NCBI RefSeq assembly: GCF_014839805.1
Contig: NC_051138.1
Span: 9,298,983 to 9,362,982 of the forward strand
Reading direction: 5' to 3'
DNA: 64,000 nucleotides
Source of the DNA: Manduca sexta
Lineage: Eukaryota; Arthropoda; Insecta; Lepidoptera; Sphingidae
The position numbers were made by a program, and so were the translations under genes. Each line of letters starts with the position of its first letter. Positions within the stretch are counted from its first letter, which is position 1. Positions 57,748 through 64,000 of the stretch are shown here, piece by piece. The notes under the pieces are model-generated. The model did no database searches. It had not been told where the DNA came from and saw only the letters and a list, made by a program, of their open reading frames with translations.

Positions 57748-60556
57748 CTGTAAAATATTAAAGTTTTTTTATATATCGAACAGTGTACAGTGGGCTGGTA
57801 TGCATTTAAAAAGGAATTGTTAAACATAATAATATAACAAGTCATGTCTTATAGGTTGAGATATTGTGATGTCATTCTACTGTCCGGGTGGCCAGTTAAT
57901 TGTTATTGCAATACTGTAAGGATAATATAATAAAATAAATATGACAATATTTTTTAAACATAAATAGAAATTATCAGTACAAATTAAATCTCTTTCAGTA
58001 AATGGTTTGTTTGTAGCTCTTGATGGATTTATAAGGTGTATAAGTATATAAATATGTTTTTAATCTCAAATAAGTAGTTGGTATATTGTGTTTGTTAATA
58101 AATATTAATTTTGCATGATTAAACACTTACAGTCATATGCCCATCCTATCCTAGAAAATAAATCTATGAAATTTGTGGAGATGTTAAGTCGACCTAATTC
58201 TGAGGTCCGGTAGTCCCAGGGGAATACGTGATGGTAGTTGTGCCAGCCCTCGCCCAGGGCTGCCAGACTTACTATACTGTTTTCTACAGGCTTTATGAAT
58301 CTGTTGAAAAAACAAACATTCATAATTAAAAAAAATATTTTATGTCTCTTGGTTTAGTGGCTGATTTCCAATCGAGCATAATTTTATGTGATTTTTTCTA
58401 ACCCGATATATCTAATCCCTCTGATTGAATTGAAGCCAGACATAAGCAGCATACATGCCTAGTACTAAACTAAATAATTTTATTTTTTCATAAAACATGC
58501 AAATAATCCAGTACTTTTAATTTTATTACAATAGGTTAATGGAAATACAATGGATTAGGCACGCAACAATGAAGTTTGATGCTTCGATAGTTTCTTGGCG
58601 ATTACTATAGGGCAGAAAATTTAAAACCAATTTCTTATTTATTTCTTTTGTATTAGTAGCTACAAACGTACGCTACGAATATTATTAGTAGCTACACATT
58701 GGAATTTTTTGTGGGAATTTATCCGTATAAAGTTATTTGAATATATAGATATCAATATACCAGACCTGTCATAAGGTTTGTTTCCCCATAAATGAGCGAA
58801 GCTGTTGACGCAGAAAGCAATGTTGAGAGTGATTGTAAACCTTGTTACGAAGCTCACAACAAAACTGTTAATGAGCGTTTCATTCCATACGTAACAAGGT
58901 ATCCATACCGGCAGTATTATGTTTAACAATGCGAATAGAGGTATGAAGAATCTGTAAAGGAATAATCGAATAAAGTAGCTGTTGGGGTTGTGTCTAAACT
59001 CGTATCTATATTATAGTCCTAACACACAAATGTATATAGGTAGGTTTGCATTGTATTTAGATAGATATACTCTTAACGTTGTAATAATAAAACTCATCGC
59101 CATTGCGTCAGTGGCTTAGTTGTATTACGGCATTAACCCTTGACATAGTGATATTGAGTTTTCCACTTAATATCAACCTGGAGTCTAGATTTTGTTGCCG
59201 CTATGGCGATAGGTTTGTCCCGTAGCACATCATGGGACGGAATACATGCATTAGAAATTCAGTGCACCAGTTGCGCCTATACCTATCCCTTCAGGGATAA
59301 AAGGCATGAGTGTTTGCCTTCTAAAATTCATTATGCTCAGAGCTGAGGAATTGGTAATCATCTTATTGGTAGCAAATTAGGCTATGAGACTCTTTTTAAA
59401 TTAACTGCTTTAGTCTAGATTTTCATTTGAAAATGAATAGTTTGAAAATGAAATTAGAGCATTTACAGCGATAGACTAATAAGTCGTGACTACAGTGCAC
59501 TAACAGTTGATATTAATAAAAAGACTTGTCGATATCTCCGGATTGATCGTGCAAATGGATCAATACTAAAAAAAAAAAATTTGATCACGAAGTTCGCATA
59601 TTACTTATTTTGATTCATTTATTTTCGTGATCAGTCTGAAGATAGTTTCGATCCGGATTGGTTTATTTATGTGTGGATAGAGGGTGCCGTCAAATTCTAC
59701 GCACGGCTGCAGAGCGACCCTAGTGCTGCAGTTTGCGCCTAGATATATTTATAAGACTTGCCACAATACAAACGACGCTAATATGAGACACAATATAAGG
59801 ACGTTAAGTAATATACTTATAATTTTGCGTAGTAAGTAGTTTGAAGGTGCCCTTAATTTGATGTTACATAGAATCTTTTCTAAGTGAACTAGAGGTAATC
59901 TTATTCACGTTATTTCAATCTGTATAATTTTATGACCTAGCCTTAAACACTATGTAATCCACTTTTATTAAAATGAAGATTAACTAAAACAATGTGATAA
60001 CTGATAACGTAATATTACGGAAAGGTAAACATAGTTATCATTGTGTACAAATTCTAACAAAAGAATATTGCAATTTTTATATAGGTATACAATACAAACA
60101 TTGTGAGTTCTTGGCTTGAGGCTAATGTACTTATTTGCTCATGAAACAATTCAAGTAATAGCGTTTAGGTAATTGAGGTATCATATTAAAATACATTCCG
60201 TTTTACAAATAAAAGTGTTTATATTTGGAATAGCTTCGTTCATAAAAATTACGCCATAATTTAGACTATCCATTTTAATGAATTTAGAATTAAGTATCAC
60301 TTTCATTATAAAACGGACTAAGAGGAAGCAATTGTATAACTCACTTCTTCTGTATCTTCACCACGGGGTCAGCCAAAAGGTCTACCGACGTTTTCCGCAG
60401 CGCGACCCTGCGGTCTTCCACAGCGGGGTGTGGGGTCAAGACGAGCCAGCCGACGTGAGCGAACCAAAACCCTCGCCTGACATCGTGGGGATCCGCGACA
60501 CTTTCAGAATATTTGTGATGAACACGGTGATCTAATGCCCAAGTATAAATATCGCG
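57620..60556 (-). CDS. Acyl-CoA desaturase, 3' part (four terminal exons)
   Basis: Membrane-bound ER desaturase that puts a cis double bond into fatty acyl-CoA, using a di-iron centre with cytochrome b5 as electron donor (family knowledge). Four exons join in phase: 60345-60556, 58766-58951, 58131-58300 and 57620-57747, giving 231 residues and a TGA stop. Visible motifs are the second histidine box HRVHHKYSE, the NSFAHLWG segment that supplies a further metal-ligand histidine in this family, and the third box HNYHH inside GEGWHNYHHVFPWDY. Two hydrophobic stretches in the 58766-58951 exon fit the second pair of membrane segments. Full-length relatives are about 330-380 residues, so roughly 100-150 N-terminal residues, including the first box (HRLW type), lie beyond 60556; a scan of 60557-64000 for that codon pattern found nothing. 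All splice sites are GT/AG. Lepidopteran relatives make membrane lipids or sex-pheromone precursors; which applies here cannot be told. Confidence 0.95.
58131..58300 (-). CDS. Desaturase exon with third histidine box
   Basis: 170 nt between the acceptor TTCAACAG and the donor GTAAGT. It encodes FIKPVEN, GEGWHNYHHVFPWDY and IGWAYD. The four residues KPVE fall where lepidopteran desaturase clades carry signature motifs such as NPVE or KPSE. The split codon T|TA at the 3' end gives Leu, as expected for WAYDLK. Confidence 0.94.
58766..58951 (-). CDS. Desaturase exon with membrane segments
   Basis: 186 nt between the acceptor CTTTACAG and the donor GTCTGG (less usual, but preceded by CAG and in phase). 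It encodes two hydrophobic stretches (around FFIPLFALLNIILPVW and the segment ending NIAFCVNSFAHLWG) and ends in NKPYDR. The split Lys codon at its start (AA|A) and split Arg codon at its end (AG|A) both restore the expected family residues. Confidence 0.93.
58952..60344 (-). other. Desaturase intron with SINE insertion
   Basis: Largest intron in the visible part of the gene (1393 bp). It holds a plus-strand tRNA-derived SINE at about 59098-59330 and otherwise AT-rich sequence with no further coding signal. The other two introns (58301-58765 and 57748-58130) show nothing notable. Confidence 0.85.
59098..59330 (+). mobile_element. tRNA-derived SINE B in desaturase intron
   Basis: gtggcttagttgtattacggc (box A region), ctatggcgataggtttgtcc, and cttcagggataaaaggcatg at the 3' side. 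Inserted antisense to the desaturase transcript. Confidence 0.7.
60345..60556 (-). CDS. Desaturase exon with second histidine box
   Basis: 212 nt, starting in phase 0 after the acceptor TGTTTCAG and ending on two bases of a codon before the donor GTGAGT. It encodes RDIYTWALDHRVHHKYSE and the following ADPHD segment. Where most relatives read SETDADPHN this copy reads SESVADPHD, and the stretch after HPAVEDRR is rich in charged residues. GC content is much higher than in the flanks, as for the other exons. Confidence 0.93.
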
Positions 60557-60720
60557 CTGAAACAATAAACAATATTAGATTGACTTAGTGTCCATTACTC
60601 TTAATTTTCTTAATAAAGTAATAATTGATGCTCTGATTATAAATACAAAGTTAATTAAAACTCAGGTAAGAATTAAGTAGTTTACTCTGTGTTAAGTAGT
60701 TTACTTAACATTAAATATTA

Positions 60721-61045
60721 TAAAGGGAAAGAGTCACGATGCGCCAATACAGTATGGCGCGTTATCAGCTTTAAGTCCAAAATCGTACAAGTTTTTGTTA
60801 GGGATATAAGTGTTGCTTAATCCGCCCATTCGTCGCGACAAATCCCGTCCGTGCACGTGCGAACATCGTCATATCATCACACAGATACTCTAACGGGGCG
60901 GTAATTTCGCGCATGACGTTTTGCCGTCCACGCGCTTTTACACTGAGGCTAATCAATCGACGCAACCTGAGTACATTGTCAACATAGAAACGGGTTTTAC
61001 TTTAGGCGTTTGACAGCCTTTTTAAATACTCGATCACGATAACGC
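60721..61045 (-). other. GC-rich patch with a 67-codon open frame
   Basis: The minus strand is open for 67 codons ending TATCCCTAA at about 60798-60806 (pieces: SKTRFYVDNVL, KARGRQNVMREITAPLEYL, GFVATNGRIKQHLYP) without an early ATG. CpG-rich against its flanks. On the plus strand TATAAA (60719-60724) lies 32 bp upstream of a CAGT (A at 60751). It may be an exon, a regulatory island or a common repeat; the texture suggests a repeat. Confidence 0.3.
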
Positions 61046-61061
61046 ACGAGTATAAACATTT

Positions 61062-61062
61062 G

Positions 61063-61103
<41 letters not shown>

Positions 61104-61106
61104 TAG
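61062..61106. repeat. (TA)n microsatellite
   Basis: About 17 TA units flanked by ATTTTATA and TATAAAATA. Confidence 0.9.
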
Positions 61107-61239
61107 TTTATGATTCAATGGAAGCAAATTAAATAAAATGTATTTGTTTTAGTTGCTTGACGTTTGATGTTATAGACGATTTTTGTTCCGTTTAACTGCT
61201 GGATTTAATATTAGTACAATTTCGGCATGTTTTTCTTTT

Positions 61240-61500
61240 AGGGTTTACCGTATTGTGGTGGTGGTAGGATATTGGTAGATCCGCCCAGATAGCGAGCACC
61301 GTATACCACATGTAAAATCCATCAGATATACAAGTTCTCTCCATAAGTGTATTGAGTTTTGCGATTAATCTGTTCTGGTTCCAAATAGGCCGGTATAGTT
61401 GTGTCGAATGGTGAGGAAAATCATCTCTCATCAATCGACATACTGTTTGGATGCTACTCCACATATCATTAGGTGTAGTAGAGTTACTTTGTATTGCCAA
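61240..61500 (+). repeat. Family D interspersed repeat, long diverged copy
   Basis: ggtggtggtaggatattggt, gatccgcccagatagcgagc, aggccggtatagttgtgtcg, catatcattaggtgtagtag align in order with the 13592-13815 copy. It lies just upstream of the visible desaturase exons. Confidence 0.6.
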
Positions 61501-63774
61501 TATAATAAAATAAAAAGTTGTGAACTATACCAGAAAAAAAGTAAAGTATAGAGTCTAATTTAAAAAAAATTAGAACTACTTACCTATAACATACTGTACT
61601 TTTAGTTTGTAACTGTCAAAAGAGAATTTAATATAATTCAATTATGTACCAATTGTCTAGTTGTACAACGAAACTGGGTTATATTAAATATTTTATTATT
61701 ACTTTACTGTTTAGTCCCGTCTAGATATTTAATAAATAAGTGTATATTATTACGTTTTTTTATCATAAGCAAATATATTTGTAAGTTTTTATTATCGATT
61801 TATGTCACATGTTATCTCCTTAATGTGTCTGTAATAATTGACTATCTTAATTTAAAATGATAGCTCTATCATCATAGTGAGCGCATTACATAAAAACAAC
61901 TGCATAGACTGGTAATTTTGGTTGTATTCTTTAAACTCCTCATATACGTAAAATCGGTTTACCATGTTATCTAGTTAGTTTATTTCTCTATAGACAGTAA
62001 TGCGGCCCTCATACTAGCGTAGACAGGTCATAAACCATTAGAAAAGAAAAAAACATTCCTTTTTGGCCACACTTTGTCGTTTTGGCGCGGTATGAGTTTT
62101 TTATTCAGTGGTAAATCTTGAAAGGGCTTTCGGAGTTTATTTTCTTGTAACGAGCATGATATAATGAAAACGTTTTATTTCAATTCAGAAAAAAATATCA
62201 GATTATTTGGAACACGTTTAAAAACGCAAAATCTTCATTGGGGCTTGGAAAATTCTAATTATCATGAGATGTTTTGTGTAAGTGGAAGAAATTAATATAA
62301 TTCAAATGACGCCAAGGCTAAACGACAGCGGGTCAATAGCTTCAATTGACTCTATTTGCTGTTTAGTTAAAGATAATAAGTGACTACATCTAAATAATTT
62401 CAGGCTAGTATTTACACTGTTTATATTATGATTTGTATGTAAAGTTGTTGCTTTCTTGGTATCTCCTTAGGAACCGTTATTATTATATGCTATGTCTGGT
62501 CGTAATAGTATGATAAATTACTTAATAAATATATTTAACTAACACTGATTAAAATTAAAATCAAAAATCGATTCGAATAATGCAATTACAGTTGAATTCA
62601 TTGATTACGATATTTTTCATCGACACGAATCAAGTTTACGAAGGTTAAAGCATAAATACTTAGAAATTTATACTCCACAGAGGGTTATATCGAAAATGTT
62701 AAGCTCTTCGAAGAATTACCTAAGCCGACGTCATTGTCAAGAGTGTTTCATAGTGGAGTGGCAATAAGATAGATAAGACATGCCATTTAATGAATTTGAA
62801 TTTCGAGAATTGTAAAATAGTTTTTCCATTTTTTTTTTGTAAGTAGTTGTTAATAAAAATTTACTAATAATATAATTATAGATTTGAATGGAAAACAAAT
62901 GTTTTTGTATCATGACATCATTAGGAAAAATTAATTTTAAAAAATATATTTTCTTATTCTATTAATTATATTATAAGTAGGTACCTAGTAATATTTTGAC
63001 CCGAATCTCATCGCGTCGGGGACAGTTAAAATATTTTCAACCCGCCAGTCGGGGTTCGGTCGCCTCAAAAAAATGCTCGAAGTAATAATAATCAAGTCTC
63101 ACAAGTTTTATTTATCATCACCAAAGTTATATAATGCGTCATGCGATGACTTTAAACTCATAAAATTTTCTGTAGTTTTCAAAATCTTTCTTTTAATGTC
63201 ACGTCTAATGGTCACACTCCATCGCGAATTTCAACCTAGACCTTTTGGCTGCTTTTGTCCATTTTTGGTTTTTTTATAACGTCATAATATAATAATTAAT
63301 TTAATCAGTAGGTATAGTCTAATACTAGTTGTTTATTGGTTTATTGGTGGGATTTCTTATAATTTCTCATGGCATAATCTTCTAAATCCAGTTGAATGAT
63401 AACGGCATTATGCCACATTTATTGTAAAGGCCCAATTTCATGTGTCACTCTTCAATCTTCATAAAAAACGTTTGTAGAGTTATTAGCTGATTTGAAATAG
63501 CAAAAACTACATTGTTAATGTTCGTATAAGTCGAGGTCGAATCACCGAAGCATACATTTGCGCATCTCGTCAGTGACAATCTTGCGCAAACTAGTCGTTT
63601 TGCGCACCAAGTAATGATTACACAGGACAACGCGTTGTATACATTTTTTTTAATTACTTTCATAGGAATATTAACTAAACCTGTAGCCCTAAAACGGCAC
63701 GCGGTTGAGCACTTCGGTTTATACTAGAATTGACTTCCTTGATGTAACCAAACAAATGATCATACAACACGCCA
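61501..63774. other. No feature recognised
   Basis: AT-rich; presumably desaturase intron, since the missing 5' exons must lie further right. No histidine-box exon found. Confidence 0.6.
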
Positions 63775-63978
63775 CTATACATCAAGAGACGGGCAGAGGT
63801 GCAACCAGTGTACCCCATTTTTCATCATTTGTTTTCAGTGCCATGTTGTGATATCGGGCGATCCTAGTGACATATTGGGCACAAATTCCAAACTCCGAGC
63901 TCATACTGTGCAGAACCCACTGCACGATTCAGAATTCGAACCCGGGACCATAGAGCAGTGTTACCGAAAGAGTTATAA
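63775..63978 (-). mobile_element. tRNA-derived SINE B
   Basis: gggcagaggtgcaaccagtg, tattgggcacaaattccaaa, gaattcgaacccgggacca (box B in reverse) are all in family order. The head is partly decayed. Confidence 0.65.
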
Positions 63979-64000
63979 TGTTATAAATGAAATCCTAATG

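Noticed and set aside
60557..64000. Search for the first histidine-box exon (HRLW codon pattern) of the desaturase
   Set aside because: No match on the minus strand, so the exon lies outside the window.
1..64000. CRISPR arrays, operons or bacterial-type systems
   Set aside because: No regularly spaced short repeats with unique spacers and no bacterial gene organisation; the sequence is plainly insect nuclear DNA.

Overview
The window looks like a butterfly or moth (Lepidoptera) chromosome segment. It is AT-rich and packed with insect transposons: tRNA-derived SINEs that resemble the Metulj family described from Heliconius, several non-autonomous Helitron families typical of Lepidoptera, and decayed non-LTR retrotransposons. 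The one confidently recognised host gene is a spliced acyl-CoA desaturase of the insect first-desaturase family. The family names are recalled, not searched. A 500-base run of N (18639-19138) is an assembly gap.

Layout. 1-18 kb: a dense mosaic of repeats, with nine Metulj-like SINE copies, three or more Helitron families, two further repeat families (called C and D here), palindromic MITEs and a 70-bp tandem array; no host gene is seen. 20.1-24.1 kb: a nearly complete but dead LINE with an intact ORF1 (coiled coil plus FP-like domain) and an endonuclease/reverse transcriptase ORF2 broken by three single-base frameshifts, followed by a Helitron fragment. 29.0-29.9 kb: a tyrosine-recombinase relic split by a SINE with an 11-bp target duplication. 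30.9-32.6 kb (minus): a 5'-truncated RNase H-bearing LINE. 33.7-35.6 kb: a badly decayed RTE-type LINE. 37.9-39.6 kb: two Helitrons abutting exactly end to end, one of which holds a tRNA-like sequence. 42.55-44.91 kb: a 2.36-kb DNA transposon with 34-bp terminal inverted repeats and a degenerate transposase. 48.2-52.6 kb: a segment bounded by 23-bp inverted repeats and filled with internal direct and inverted repeats.

Host signals. On the minus strand the last four exons of the desaturase run from 60556 down to a stop at 57620. They carry the second and third histidine boxes and encode 231 residues; the exon with the first histidine box is not in the window. At 41446 (minus) there is a strong Inr + MTE + DPE core promoter with a 148-nt first exon ending in a consensus splice donor, marking a second minus-strand gene whose body is not recognised here. 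Weaker exon or promoter candidates lie at 45756-45923, 48369-48549 and 50157-50267.

I found no operon-like, defence-like or otherwise new gene system. The most unusual items are the promoter at 41446, four perfect short snap-back palindromes, the exact-boundary Helitron nesting, the tRNA-like sequence in a Helitron, and the confinement of all Metulj-like SINEs to one side of the assembly gap. All coordinates and motif matches were read by eye; no search was run.
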